Below, one piece after another: positions 46,217-55,230 of a stretch of 64,000 nucleotides of DNA (positions within the stretch are counted from its first letter, which is position 1; each line of letters opens with the position of its first letter). The position numbers and the translations under genes are program-made. Below the pieces are notes generated by a model that was not told the DNA's origin, searched no databases, and worked only from the letters and a program-made list of their open reading frames with translations. The DNA is taken from contig NZ_FCNX02000022.1 of the NCBI RefSeq assembly GCF_001544835.2, forward strand, positions 49,315 to 113,314, in the 5' to 3' direction. This DNA is from Caballeronia fortuita (GTDB lineage Bacteria; Pseudomonadota; Gammaproteobacteria; Burkholderiales; Burkholderiaceae).

Positions 46217-46236
46217 CCGCGTGGTAGTGCCAGTTC
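46217..46236. promoter_or_regulatory. Isolated ParB-site-like half repeat before parA
   Basis: ACCGCGTGGTAGTGCC repeats the core of the 51-bp units about 110 bases before parA. It is a plausible operator through which the partition proteins regulate their own operon. Confidence 0.5.
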
Positions 46237-46341
46237 CAGACTAGCCCACAAGACGGGTTCGTACCTAAAGTAATTTCTAGATTCTGGTCGCGCCTGCTTG
46301 TAGAATCGCAAGAAAAATTTCTTAAACATCTTCCGGAGCCG

Positions 46342-47037
46342 ATGATGGGACTCGTAATCGCAGTCGCGAATCAGAAGGGCGGGGTGGGAAAAACGACAAC
46401 AACGATGAACCTGGCGGGAGCCTTCTCCGCCTCGGGCTATCGCGTATTCGTTGCCGACGCGGATGGACAGCAGTCGTGCATGAGTTGGGCCGCGACTGCA
46501 GATCCTGAAAAGCCGCTCCCTTTCCGAGTGGGGGCGGTCCGCAAGCTTGAAAAGAACATCGGAAACGAGATCGGGCGATTGGCGGACGACTACGACGTCG
46601 TTCTTGTCGACTGTCCCCCGAACATTGACGACTTAACAACCGGTCGCGTCCTAGCAGTTGCCGATGCAACCATAGTTCCGACCAATGCGTCGCCTCTCGA
46701 CCTTTGGAGTAGCGAAGGAATGATGGCACTGATCGAGCGGACACGGCTTCATAACAAAGCCGGTAAATTTGCTATTTTGGTCAGTAAAACAAATTCGAAA
46801 ACTGTTTTACATAAGCAAATGAGCGAGGTGTTACGGGAAAGCAATGTGTTGCTCCTACGAACAGCGGTACGGCAGCGAGAGGTTTATCCGCAGGCGGCGG
46901 CACTAGGACGAACGGTTTTTGATGTCCGCGGGATTCGCGGCGTGAAGCCGGCCAAAGAGGAAATCAACGCTCTCTTCGACGAACTCGTGGAGTTGTTGAA
47001 CAGCGAGGAAGAGGCTGCAGAGGTGTCGCATGGCTAA
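46342..47037 (+). CDS. parA: ParA-type partition ATPase
   Basis: A 231-residue deviant Walker ATPase: KGGVGKTT (K12-T19), VFVADADGQQS (A'), and DVVLVDCPP (B). It lacks an N-terminal HTH, so it is of the short (type Ib-like) class. It would position plasmid copies along the nucleoid with ParB and parS. It overlaps parB by eight bases. Start ATG 46342, with ATG 46345 equally possible. Confidence 0.93.
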   Translation: MMGLVIAVANQKGGVGKTTTTMNLAGAFSASGYRVFVADADGQQSCMSWAATADPEKPLPFRVGAVRKLEKNIGNEIGRLADDYDVVLVDCPPNIDDLTTGRVLAVADATIVPTNASPLDLWSSEGMMALIERTRLHNKAGKFAILVSKTNSKTVLHKQMSEVLRESNVLLLRTAVRQREVYPQAAALGRTVFDVRGIRGVKPAKEEINALFDELVELLNSEEEAAEVSHG

Positions 47038-48037
47038 GTTAAACCTAACTAGCCGGGTTAGAGCCGGCATGGCTTTGGAACGTCAATCTGCGGAGGCGCG
47101 CCTGCAGAAGAATGCAGTCGCCGAGACTGCGCTGAGGGAGGCAGCAACGGTTGTCGGGGTGCCGCCGTTTCACGGCGATGACGTGGCGACAAGAGTCCCG
47201 AGGCAAAAAATCAAAATTGCAGATACGGTTTCGAACCCCTACAACCCTCGAACTTTTTATAGCGCGGAGACGATTGATGGCTTGGCTCGCAGCCTAGAAG
47301 TAGACGGACAACTTGAGCCTATTAAGGTAACTCGGCTTTCGGAGTATCCCGGAAAATGGGTGATCATCGACGGCGAACGGCGGGTACGCGCAGCAAAATC
47401 ACGCGGCGCAGAGTACATCGACGCGGAGTTGCACGAAGAGCGCTTGGAAAATAAGGCACTTTATCTTCGAGCATACAAGGCGAACAAAGAGCGCGACGCG
47501 CAAACGGTTTTCGACGACGCAATTGCGTGGAGCCGCCTTCTCGAACAAGGCATTTACCGAGATTACTCAGAGCTTGCCGCGGCCGTGAATGAAGCGCCGA
47601 CACACGTGAACAAGGTGATACTTCTTAACAGTCTACCTCCCTCGTTCTTAAGCCGGATGGCTCAATCTTCGGATACTGTCGGTCTTGCCCATGCGTACAA
47701 CCTCAAGCTCATTCTCGAGCGAGGAGGGCAGGCAGTAGCCGAACATTGGCTTCAAGAGATTCTGGAAGGCCGAGCGAGCGTGAGACGGCTTGAGCAAGCT
47801 GCCTCCGCAGAAGCACCGACGCGCCGGGCAGGTTCGAGGCGTGTTCACTACCAATCGCGAGTTCAGTTCAAGCGGCGTGATGGTGGTCCTCTTGGCGAAT
47901 TGAAGTTGTTCGCCGACGGGAGGACAGAACTCAGTCTCCAAGGCGTCGATGGCGAATCTCAACAGATGCTAGCTGAGCGCATGAAACAGCTTATCGAAAG
48001 TTGGACCCGGGAACTTGACGGCGAGGCCTCGGTGTAA
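47030..48037 (+). CDS. parB: ParB-type centromere-binding protein
   Basis: A 335-residue protein with the ParB/Srx N-terminal domain (NPYNPRTFYSAETIDGLARSLEVDGQLEPIKV and the CTP-binding-type GERRVRAA), a central HTH region (EAPTHVNKVILLNSLP), and a C-terminal dimerisation part. The 51-bp array upstream is its likely target. Confidence 0.9.
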   Translation: MAKLNLTSRVRAGMALERQSAEARLQKNAVAETALREAATVVGVPPFHGDDVATRVPRQKIKIADTVSNPYNPRTFYSAETIDGLARSLEVDGQLEPIKVTRLSEYPGKWVIIDGERRVRAAKSRGAEYIDAELHEERLENKALYLRAYKANKERDAQTVFDDAIAWSRLLEQGIYRDYSELAAAVNEAPTHVNKVILLNSLPPSFLSRMAQSSDTVGLAHAYNLKLILERGGQAVAEHWLQEILEGRASVRRLEQAASAEAPTRRAGSRRVHYQSRVQFKRRDGGPLGELKLFADGRTELSLQGVDGESQQMLAERMKQLIESWTRELDGEASV

Positions 48038-48181
48038 TGGTTTGAGATGCGCAAAGGCGTGGAAGCCGCCCGACGATGAGGCGTCTTCTCCCTCACCGCC
48101 AGCTGAGGTAGACATCCAAACCGCTCGCCAGCTAAACGCTGAGTGCTGACGACGGGGGCGGCAGCAAAGCCGAGACGGCCG

Positions 48182-49360
48182 ATGCCTGAGCGAAGAAACG
48201 CAAGATTCTGGCCGGTAGGACGGACCCCATTCGGTTTACACATAGGCCGAAAAGAACAAAGAATTCGCCGCCTTTCGCTGTTTTGCGCGGGGCTGCTGGA
48301 TCAGATAATCGCCGCAGCAACGGAACAAAAAACAATGACCGCACTAGCTGGCACACCGATATCTCGCGACCCGCTCGCACTAGCTGAGCTCTACCATTCG
48401 GGCCTTGGCACTTCATGGACAACTCAACGTGGAGCGGTCGCTGCATTCGCCCGATTCACTCCTAAGGTGACTTACAGAGCACTAAACCGCGCCATTGCTG
48501 TCTCGAAGCTGCCGCCGCCGGTATTGGCATTGTTTGTAACGGCCGGGATATGGCATGAGACGGCTAGAAGCCTGGCAGGACTAATCTGGAAACACGGTCC
48601 CGACGTCCTCTCTCAGCGTGCGACCGAAATTGATCCGCTAGGACGGCACTGGACCGAGATTATCGATCTTCTTGACGGGAGGGATGCGCGGTCACCGGAA
48701 CGAATCGTCCGCGCGATCGCGCCGTTGACGCTAGCGGCCGAATACCAGCGAGGAATTGAGGAAGGACGCTGGACGTCGATGGTCACTGCCGTCGCCGCTT
48801 CTCCGGCGTGGGACCGGACGCGGCTTGCAAAAGCGATTGCAATCTCAGAGCTTCCGACCGAGGTGTTACAGCTCTTTGAGCTCAGGCGCCTCACATATGA
48901 CCTTGGCGCTATCCTCGTAAAAATGCGAAACGCAATCGGTGAACGCGAGTTGACGGCGCGTGCGAAAAAGATCTTGGGCGCACCTCGCCGTAGAACAACC
49001 GATCAGATTTTGGCGGAGCTGTTGCTAGTGCGGCCCGAACAGGGAGTGGAATTAGCAGTTCGCCGCGACAAGACTGCAATGGTCTTTGAGTTCAAGGTTC
49101 CGCTAGACGCGACCGAAGAGTTGATGACTGGTACCAATGAGATTGCAGCGCTGGTCCAGGTGGCGATGATGAACGTACGGTTCAAGCGCAATGCCGATGC
49201 TAATCCAGGTCGCGTCAAAGCACGCTGGGGTGACAGCGTAGACAAGCGTGCCATAGCAAAACGTATGACCGTAGCTGGAAGGTCGCTTCGCGAGATCGCC
49301 GCGGATCTAGCGGTTTCGAAAACGACGGTTGCTCGTTGGACTTCTGAGCAGAAGCAATGA
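48182..49360 (+). CDS. HTH protein downstream of parB, internally repetitive
   Basis: The frame is open from 48143; ATG 48182 gives 392 residues and ATG 48335 gives 341. Two segments repeat each other (ALNRAIAVSKLPPPVLALF and RLAKAIAISELPTEVLQLF). The end is a typical resolvase-like HTH (GRSLREIAADLAVSKTTVARW). It follows parB by about 145 bases. I do not recognise the family. Position suggests a third partition or copy-control factor. Confidence 0.6.
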   Translation: MPERRNARFWPVGRTPFGLHIGRKEQRIRRLSLFCAGLLDQIIAAATEQKTMTALAGTPISRDPLALAELYHSGLGTSWTTQRGAVAAFARFTPKVTYRALNRAIAVSKLPPPVLALFVTAGIWHETARSLAGLIWKHGPDVLSQRATEIDPLGRHWTEIIDLLDGRDARSPERIVRAIAPLTLAAEYQRGIEEGRWTSMVTAVAASPAWDRTRLAKAIAISELPTEVLQLFELRRLTYDLGAILVKMRNAIGERELTARAKKILGAPRRRTTDQILAELLLVRPEQGVELAVRRDKTAMVFEFKVPLDATEELMTGTNEIAALVQVAMMNVRFKRNADANPGRVKARWGDSVDKRAIAKRMTVAGRSLREIAADLAVSKTTVARWTSEQKQ

Positions 49361-49500
49361 AGGTAACGCGGCCGCAAACAAAGTCGATATACTGAATTTA
49401 AAGAACCGGCTGATAATTGCTTGGCGACGCGCCCAGGAGCATTGGAGCACGCAGCCAAAAGGCAATGGAGTACTGTATATCCATACAGTTCCGGACCCTC

Positions 49501-49743
49501 ATGCCGCTTCCTAGTTTCTTGCCGGTCAGCTACCACGAACGCAGAGCGCTCTGGTGCAGGTACAGGGCACGCGATCCTGACGTGCAGCGTCTCGTCCTTG
49601 AGGTCCAGCGCTTCCGCGGAGTTGTCGACGAGGCGTACCAGCGTCAGCAGGTAATCGAAAAGTGCTGGCGAGAGGAGGGGCATGGTCAACTCGTTGCGCT
49701 CGAGAAGCTGCGCCTCTTACTGAACAACGAAAGGACGCGGTAG
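49501..49743 (+). CDS. Small hypothetical protein, 80 aa
   Basis: A helical, basic protein (YHERRALWCRYRARDPDVQRLVLEVQRFRGVVDEAYQRQQVIEKCW) with reasonable codon use. ATG 49465 would add 12 residues. No ribosome site is obvious. Family not recognised. Confidence 0.45.
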   Translation: MPLPSFLPVSYHERRALWCRYRARDPDVQRLVLEVQRFRGVVDEAYQRQQVIEKCWREEGHGQLVALEKLRLLLNNERTR

Positions 49744-49950
49744 CGAAGAGCGGCCACCGGCGCCGAGTTTCACCGGTGAAACTGCGAAGAGATAAGGCCA
49801 GGCCAGTCGGGTTGGTTAGGGTTATCCCGAATACAGCAACGAATTGTTGTTCGATCGCTCATTAATCTTAAGCGGACGCTTACCTATACTGAGATGACTG
49901 AAACGCAAACAGGGCTGTTTGCGAAGAACAAAGATCTGGAGGTAAGCATC

Positions 49951-50250
49951 ATGAAACTCGCAACTCTCATCGTCGCCGCTGCACTCGCTATCCCAGCAGT
50001 TTCCTCGTTTGCTCAGAGCCAGCCGGCGACTCGCGCGCAGGTTAAGGCCAAACTGGTCCAGCTCCGGGATGCTGGCTACAACCCGGGCATGGATCGCACG
50101 ACGTACCCGGCGCAGATCCAAGCGGCCGAAGCTAAGGTTGCTGCACAGAAGGGCCAGAACAGCTACGGTGGCGTTGCCGACACTGCATCAGCAGCGGGCG
50201 GCCCGGCTCACACCGGCAATAGCGTCGCTCCTGTCTATTTCGGTCACTAA
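49951..50250 (+). CDS. DUF4148 secreted protein
   Basis: A 99-residue protein with a signal peptide (ends SSFAQ) and the DUF4148 core (TRAQVKAKLVQLRDAGYNPGMDRTTYPAQIQAAEAKV). The family is almost confined to Burkholderiaceae, where several paralogues per genome are usual. Role unknown; periplasmic. GGAGG lies eight bases before ATG 49951. Confidence 0.9.
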   Translation: MKLATLIVAAALAIPAVSSFAQSQPATRAQVKAKLVQLRDAGYNPGMDRTTYPAQIQAAEAKVAAQKGQNSYGGVADTASAAGGPAHTGNSVAPVYFGH

Positions 50251-50289
50251 TCGACTGAGCGAGCCAAGTAGCTCGCCTAGGTACTAGAG

Positions 50290-50325
50290 AACTGGCCGCT
50301 GCCGGGATACCGCAGACGGCCAGTT
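50290..50325 (+). terminator. Terminator-like stem after the DUF4148 gene
   Basis: AACTGGCCG / CGGCCAGTT, 18-base loop, followed by TCCTTATT. Confidence 0.55.
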
Positions 50326-50446
50326 TCCTTATTAGCACCTCCGCCACAGGCGACGCCGATGGCTTGCCCAGCACGACAGTACTGGGCTTTTTTGCGTATC
50401 GCGGGGAAGAGGCAGCCGAGCTAACGGAGGTTCCCCCGTCAGATCC

Positions 50447-50492
50447 GCAGCGGTCCGATCGACGCGGGGCAGCGCATCGATCGGACCGCTGC
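50447..50492. repeat. 16-bp perfect inverted repeat
   Basis: GCAGCGGTCCGATCGA (50447-50462) and its exact complement (50477-50492) are separated by 14 bases, giving a very stable hairpin in either transcript. No T tract follows. It lies just past the end of the minus-strand gene at 50535. Confidence 0.6.
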
Positions 50493-50534
50493 GAGAGCAA
50501 TCGAATGTCTTACTTGCGCAGCTGTGGCCGGACG

Positions 50535-50807
50535 TTACTCGTAAGTTTCGACCGAGCGGCAAACTTGATCGCCATTTCTATCCTTGTGGCACTTGGTCGT
50601 GATGACGCGCTGCTTCGGGCAGGCGAAGTGCGGAACAAGCGGATCGTTCGGTCGGTCCTTGTTGGGATCACACCAATGTTCGTCCGCTGACGCGTATGCG
50701 GTTGCGCTTATTGCCAGCGCGGCTAGAACGAAAATGCGCCTCAAGAATCCCTCTATGTGCGAAGACGTAGTTATGCGAAAAGGCGTTGCTTCAGGAGGCT
50801 GCTGCAT
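50535..50807 (-). CDS. Small exported Cys-containing protein
   Basis: A secretion signal (RRIFVLAALAISATAYA) is followed by a 43-residue mature part with four cysteines (HWC, FAC, TKC, QVC) and ends in a strand. ATG 50807 overlaps the next gene; a TTG near 50743 would place the signal at the very N-terminus. Function unknown. Confidence 0.5.
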   Translation of the reverse strand: MQQPPEATPFRITTSSHIEGFLRRIFVLAALAISATAYASADEHWCDPNKDRPNDPLVPHFACPKQRVITTKCHKDRNGDQVCRSVETYE

Positions 50808-51091
50808 TGATCGCCCATCGCTCTGAAAAACCACAATTGAACGAGAATCCCCAGTAGGACAATGGTGCAACCGACGCCTTGGAAGCCCCATTGGGAAAGA
50901 GGCGTGCGGCGCGCGATCTCCCAATACGACGGGCCGCATTCTTCAAGCACCCAACCGTAGAACACCGCCTCAAGGTACGACGAGGCACCGAGCGCGGCTA
51001 TCGCCCAGGTGCTAAGTTCCTCAAGCTTCTTCCTTGGTCTTGACGCGAACCACTTCCGAAAGCGACGCATTGTTGCTCCAGGTATTTTCAT
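50771..51091 (-). CDS. Small two-helix membrane protein
   Basis: A basic N-terminus (MRRFRKWFASRPRKK) and two hydrophobic helices (about residues 28-50 and 70-92). The start is ATG 51091 or 51070. It overlaps the following gene by 37 bases. Confidence 0.5.
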   Translation of the reverse strand: MKIPGATMRRFRKWFASRPRKKLEELSTWAIAALGASSYLEAVFYGWVLEECGPSYWEIARRTPLSQWGFQGVGCTIVLLGILVQLWFFRAMGDQCSSLLKQRLFA

Positions 51092-51301
51092 ACGAATCTA
51101 CCGACAATCAAAGTTACCGGCAAGTGTGTGTCTTTAGGAGCGCATGGCGGCTGGGCTGCAGCATTGGTGAATGCGCGATCGTTGCCGACGAAGAAGAAGT
51201 TCGTGTGCGAGTGCAGTGCGGGCGTTCGCCCGGGGTGTCCTCCCGCGACTAATGGGCATTGCCGCTGGCGTCCCAGCACTCAACTCGTTCTGGGCTATTT
51301 T

Positions 51302-51607
51302 TTATGCCTGCGGAAAAAGGATCGCGGCGACGTCGCGGGCGCTATGCAGGACGTGAATGACGTCGATGCGCTCGGGCTGCCCGGTGACACGGTAGAAAAT
51401 CTGGTAGCTGCCGTGAACCCGATGGCGCACACCGCGATCTTCGTAGCGAGGCACGAGCGGGTAGGCGAGGGGCATGTCTGCGAGGCTCATGCACTTCTCA
51501 CGCAGCTCCCGAACGAAGCTCAAGGCACGGCGGGGCTTGTCGCGGGCGATGTAATCGCCGATGGCCTCAAGCTCGGACTCGGCGTCAGGAAGGATGCGAA
51601 CAATCAT
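51302..51607 (-). CDS. parE: ParE/RelE-family toxin
   Basis: 101 residues with the family layout: ILPDAESELEAIGDYIARD, ALSFVRELREKCMSLADMP, then YEDRGVRHRVHGSYQIFYRV and IDVIHVLHSARD. ParE toxins poison DNA gyrase; RelE relatives cut mRNA. Adjacent antitoxin (51604-51861) overlaps by four bases. It would stabilise the plasmid by post-segregational killing. Confidence 0.9.
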   Translation of the reverse strand: MIVRILPDAESELEAIGDYIARDKPRRALSFVRELREKCMSLADMPLAYPLVPRYEDRGVRHRVHGSYQIFYRVTGQPERIDVIHVLHSARDVAAILFPQA

Positions 51608-51861
51608 TCCTTGCCGTTCACCATCGCCTGATACTTGGCTTCTAGCCGGTCGAACACCTCTTCGGCAAGTTTTCCTCGACCCGCGTCTGAATCGGCGAGG
51701 CCTCGCTCGATCACGGCATCGAGCGCGGCAAGCTGCGTCTCACGATCCTGAATCAGTCGCACGCCCTCGCGGAGCACTTCGCTTTTCGAGCCGTAGCGTC
51801 CCGATTCGACCAGCTTGGTAATGTACCCCTCGAGCTGCTGTCCAAGTTCTGCGCTAATCAT
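51604..51861 (-). CDS. parD: ParD-family antitoxin
   Basis: 85 residues from ATG 51861 (GGGGAC upstream). An N-terminal ribbon-helix-helix (MISAELGQQLEGYITKLVESGRYGSKSEVLREGVRLI) binds DNA and a C-terminal helix would wrap the toxin. It precedes parE by the usual ATGA overlap and is likely to repress the operon with the toxin. Confidence 0.9.
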   Translation of the reverse strand: MISAELGQQLEGYITKLVESGRYGSKSEVLREGVRLIQDRETQLAALDAVIERGLADSDAGRGKLAEEVFDRLEAKYQAMVNGKE

Positions 51862-52117
51862 GGCTTTGTCCCCAAGTAGATTCATCCCTATACTAAACGG
51901 CTTATCAACAATTATCAAACGCGATAGCCGCGGTGCATAAACGGGAGCCGAGGGCTATGCTTTAGTGAAGTGACCCATGACTCATAGGAGCGCTAGTAAA
52001 GACGGAGAACGGGAAGAAGCCGCTTCCAAAGTTGTGGGAAAGGATCGAGTCCCACCTGCGCGGACTAGCGGGAGTTACAGGGGCGCTAGTTGCGCTGTTG
52101 GCCGCCGGCTACTGTCG

Positions 52118-52520
52118 ATAGCGACACGGTGAGGATCACTCGCAACAATGCCGCGCTCGATCTGGCGAACGGTGACCGTTTCAAGGTTGCGGCCGTCACC
52201 CCTGAGAAAATCACCCTGCAGAACGCTGGTCGACAGGTGAGCTAACGGCCGACAAGCCCCTTCACCTCGATCATGCTTATGCGACGACGATCCACAGCGC
52301 CCAAGGACTGAGCGCTGATCGTGTCCTTATCGAGGCTCAGACCAACAGCCGGACCACGGCTAAGCACGTCTTCTACGTCGCGATCGCGCGCGCCCGGGCG
52401 GAAGCGCGAGTCTATACGAATGACATCAGCAAACTGCCCCAGGCGATCGCGCGCCAAAACGAAAAGTATTCGGCGCGCGATCTGACACGCGACCGAGGAG
52501 GCCGAATTTCGCTCCGCTAA
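52118..52520 (+). pseudogene. 3' relic of TraI-type relaxase/helicase, frameshifted
   Basis: Two adjoining frames restore the end of a TraI helicase. DTVRITRNNAALDLANGDRF runs to about 52237; after a one-base loss the frame continues as ELTADKPLHLDHAYATTIHSAQGLSADRV, then SRTTAKHVFYVAIARARAEARVYTND, to TAA 52520. The HSAQG motif and the VAIARAR motif VI are those of RecD-like relaxase helicases. The N-terminal relaxase and motor domains are absent upstream. Confidence 0.8.
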
Positions 52521-52541
52521 CTCGCGAAACGAACTCACGTT

Positions 52542-52751
52542 CTAGGAATAAGACGAAAAACGTCGAAACTCATTTCGTTCTATGCAGCAATATCGAGATC
52601 GCATTTCGCCGGCTTTAACTTTGAATTCGCGAGGAGAAAGATGCAGCTTGAAAATCTCATCTACTTTGTCGCAAAAAGAACGAGTTAATCGATATACGAC
52701 CAAATAGTCGTAAACCTCTCCAACAACTTTTTTAATGTATGCTTGAGACAT
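52542..52751 (-). CDS. Small hypothetical protein, 69 aa
   Basis: A helical, basic protein (MSQAYIKKVVGEVYDYLVVYRL) divergent from the transporter gene 15 bases away. The A+T content is high. A coding role is plausible but not certain. Confidence 0.4.
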   Translation of the reverse strand: MSQAYIKKVVGEVYDYLVVYRLTRSFCDKVDEIFKLHLSPREFKVKAGEMRSRYCCIERNEFRRFSSYS

Positions 52752-52766
52752 CAAGCGGAGGTTGCG

Positions 52767-53921
52767 ATGGAGCAAGACAATACCGGAGGCGAGAAAGCAC
52801 CGAGTCCTGGCTATACGCCGTATCTCTGTATGACGGGTGCCTCAGTGCTGTTTGCGTGGGTCGAGGCAGGAGTTAAGCCAATCTCGAAATCATTTAGCGC
52901 TGGACCAATGTTGCTTGTCCGCGCGATTTTTGCGTTCGTTCTTTTTACTTTGTTTATCGTGCTATGCAAGGCGTTGCGGGGTAAGTCGCCAGTCGAGCTG
53001 GACGCCTTGCGTAAGCTCACATCGAAGGTCTGGATGCGCGGCCTTGTTGTCTCGGGGTGCGCAGCTTTTCTCACATTGGCACTCGCATACTGCGAAACAC
53101 AGACCTTTACCTACGCGCTGTTTCTTGTCCATCCGCTGGTCACGCTGGCGCTCACCAAGTTGTTCACGGGAGAGCATCCTGATTATCGCTCGCAGATCGG
53201 TCCGATGGCGATTACGATTGCAGCCGGTGCGGGGTACACGGTTCTCACGAGTGATGACAACTCTCAGACGAGCGTCTTTTTCTCCATCATATCGCCGCTT
53301 GTCGCTGGAATCCTGTTCTCCTTGGGGAATCTGATGGCAAAAGATATTAGCGACAATGATCACATTGACTCATGGGCCCTGGCATATCAGTCTACTTTGA
53401 CGGGTCTGGTTTTTTCGCCCTTCGTTACGGTAGTCGTCTGCGTTTTCACGGCCAGGAATGCTGGCATGCAATGGACTGGCGATCTTTGGAGCGACTGCCA
53501 CATTGTCCTGGACTTGGGCGCGCACGTCGACTTTGCGGATTTGACGGCCGTCGCAATTTTGTTCGGCACGTCTATCTTGGCCGCAATCGCTAACCCGCTC
53601 GTGACGAAGGCGTTTGCGGACGCATCTCCCAAACAATTACCGATCGTATCAATACTTGATCTCTCGGTTCTCGTCTTCGCGGCCGGGATAGGTCTTATTT
53701 TTGGCAACATCTCGTTTTTCGATGACGAGCATCCGCTGTTCAGCTGGAGCGGATGTATGTTGATCGCGATCTTCGCAGGCGCCTGTCTCAGCATCTATCG
53801 TGCGTCGAAAGCGAAGGGCGCCCTGGCCCGTACCGACGAGCGCATTTTCTACCGCATGTGCTGCCTCATCGCCTTTGGGGTGTTGCTTGTCGGTTATTCC
53901 GGCTTGGCGTACGCCGGTTGA
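52767..53921 (+). CDS. DMT/EamA-family transporter
   Basis: A 384-residue protein with about ten membrane helices in two halves, typical of EamA drug/metabolite transporters, but longer than the usual 290-310 because of loops between the halves and a C-terminal addition. GGAGG lies seven bases before ATG 52767. Substrate unknown. Confidence 0.8.
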   Translation: MEQDNTGGEKAPSPGYTPYLCMTGASVLFAWVEAGVKPISKSFSAGPMLLVRAIFAFVLFTLFIVLCKALRGKSPVELDALRKLTSKVWMRGLVVSGCAAFLTLALAYCETQTFTYALFLVHPLVTLALTKLFTGEHPDYRSQIGPMAITIAAGAGYTVLTSDDNSQTSVFFSIISPLVAGILFSLGNLMAKDISDNDHIDSWALAYQSTLTGLVFSPFVTVVVCVFTARNAGMQWTGDLWSDCHIVLDLGAHVDFADLTAVAILFGTSILAAIANPLVTKAFADASPKQLPIVSILDLSVLVFAAGIGLIFGNISFFDDEHPLFSWSGCMLIAIFAGACLSIYRASKAKGALARTDERIFYRMCCLIAFGVLLVGYSGLAYAG

Positions 53922-53928
53922 GGGTGCT

Positions 53929-54141
53929 TTATTGGTGGTACATGAAGTTGGTTGCAACCGGGCGGTTCTGCTGTGTCGTTTCCTGATGTTGGCGCGAACC
54001 GTCCTCTGCCTTCTTGTCAGGAGTCCATGTAAAGGCGACCCCGACTAATGCTGCAATCGCAGCGGTCGCGAAGGCGACCGCATATTTGCTGGCTTTACGC
54101 CCCCCCTGCGTAGACAGATCCTCGTTCTTTTTATTATCCAT
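53929..54141 (-). CDS. Small membrane-anchored protein, 70 aa
   Basis: One hydrophobic helix (KYAVAFATAAIAALVGVAFTW) is flanked by a polar N-terminus and a polar Gln/Asp-rich tail. GAGGAC precedes ATG 54141. Function unknown. Confidence 0.55.
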   Translation of the reverse strand: MDNKKNEDLSTQGGRKASKYAVAFATAAIAALVGVAFTWTPDKKAEDGSRQHQETTQQNRPVATNFMYHQ

Positions 54142-54224
54142 ATTAGTCCTCGCTTGGAGGTTCTTAGATTCTTTTACCGGAAGGAGAAGTGAACCACAAA
54201 TCTTTTTCATATGCAATTAGAATC

Positions 54225-55091
54225 TCAAAAACGAAGCACGTTATTAGAAACAGTAAAAGAAAGCTTATTCCTTACTACATCAGGAATATCATCCGTTATG
54301 TCGATGGTGCGATCTAGCTCATCCGGTTCTCCAATCCATCTTTCGATGTAAATGGGGGCGCTAAAAAGCGTGTTTGCTCCATAGCAACCGGTCGCCATTC
54401 CCTGCATCACCATCAGTTTTGAATCTACGCTGATGGCATTATCGATAATTATCATTCGTGGTGGACCGGAGTGGCCATTGTTCAGCCGCGAGAATAAAAC
54501 ATAATGCCGAGATTTCTTGATTATGAAGCCGCAAAACTCCTCCTTTAGAGGGGTAGTTCCTTCGCGGCCGGAGTAATTGTGAGTTTCGATAATGCGGACT
54601 GCATCGTCGTTCGTAGTGATTTCGAGCCTGCCTCGGATGTATTTTCCGGGAATATGAAGAGAGGGAGCCCAGATCACATACGTGCCACTCGCTTCGTCAG
54701 CAAGTTCATTTATTGTTTGCTGATGAATTTGAAGAAAATGAGTAAGCGCGCGAAATAGCGAGTTGGAGTCGCGAGCGGCGCCCTCTCTTTTCCACTGGTC
54801 GTTTAGCCAATGGTTATCGGCCAAATACCGTACCAGATCGTGATGAGATTGTTCGCCAAGCGCAATCGACTCCTCCCTCATAAAGCTGTCAATGGTATGA
54901 GGTTTAACATCCTTGTCGTGGCAGGACGCGGCCAGCTTTCTTGAAGTAAGCTCTTTCTTAATTTCGGGATAATCGCGCAGGTCCTTTATACGAAGCCTGA
55001 GTCGTTCGTGATTCGCATCAGTGAACTCAAACGCTTCCTCGAAACTCCATTCGTCGCGGTCGGCTTCTTGTGATGGGGTATTGTCGTTCAT
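54225..55091 (-). CDS. Hypothetical protein, 288 aa, A+T-rich gene
   Basis: The gene is visibly richer in A+T than its neighbours, which suggests recent acquisition. The N-terminal 120 residues are charged and helical (FEFTDANHERLRLRIKDLRDYPEIKKELTSRK). The C-terminal 150 residues are beta-rich (GTYVIWAPSLHIPGKYIRGRLEI ... SRHYVLFSRLNNGHSGPPRMIII). No domain recognised; the layout recalls a two-domain regulator or toxin-like protein, but nothing catalytic was seen. Confidence 0.6.
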   Translation of the reverse strand: MNDNTPSQEADRDEWSFEEAFEFTDANHERLRLRIKDLRDYPEIKKELTSRKLAASCHDKDVKPHTIDSFMREESIALGEQSHHDLVRYLADNHWLNDQWKREGAARDSNSLFRALTHFLQIHQQTINELADEASGTYVIWAPSLHIPGKYIRGRLEITTNDDAVRIIETHNYSGREGTTPLKEEFCGFIIKKSRHYVLFSRLNNGHSGPPRMIIIDNAISVDSKLMVMQGMATGCYGANTLFSAPIYIERWIGEPDELDRTIDITDDIPDVVRNKLSFTVSNNVLRF

Positions 55092-55230
55092 GGTAATGGC
55101 CCGGACCCGACGACTAGATAGTCGAGAGTATAGGCGCTCGCTATCGCCACGGATGGTCGAGTCGTCGCTTTTTACGTTCTTGAGCCGCGGTAATCGTCAT
55201 GCGCGCGGGTGGAGTAAGAACTCTCTTTGA

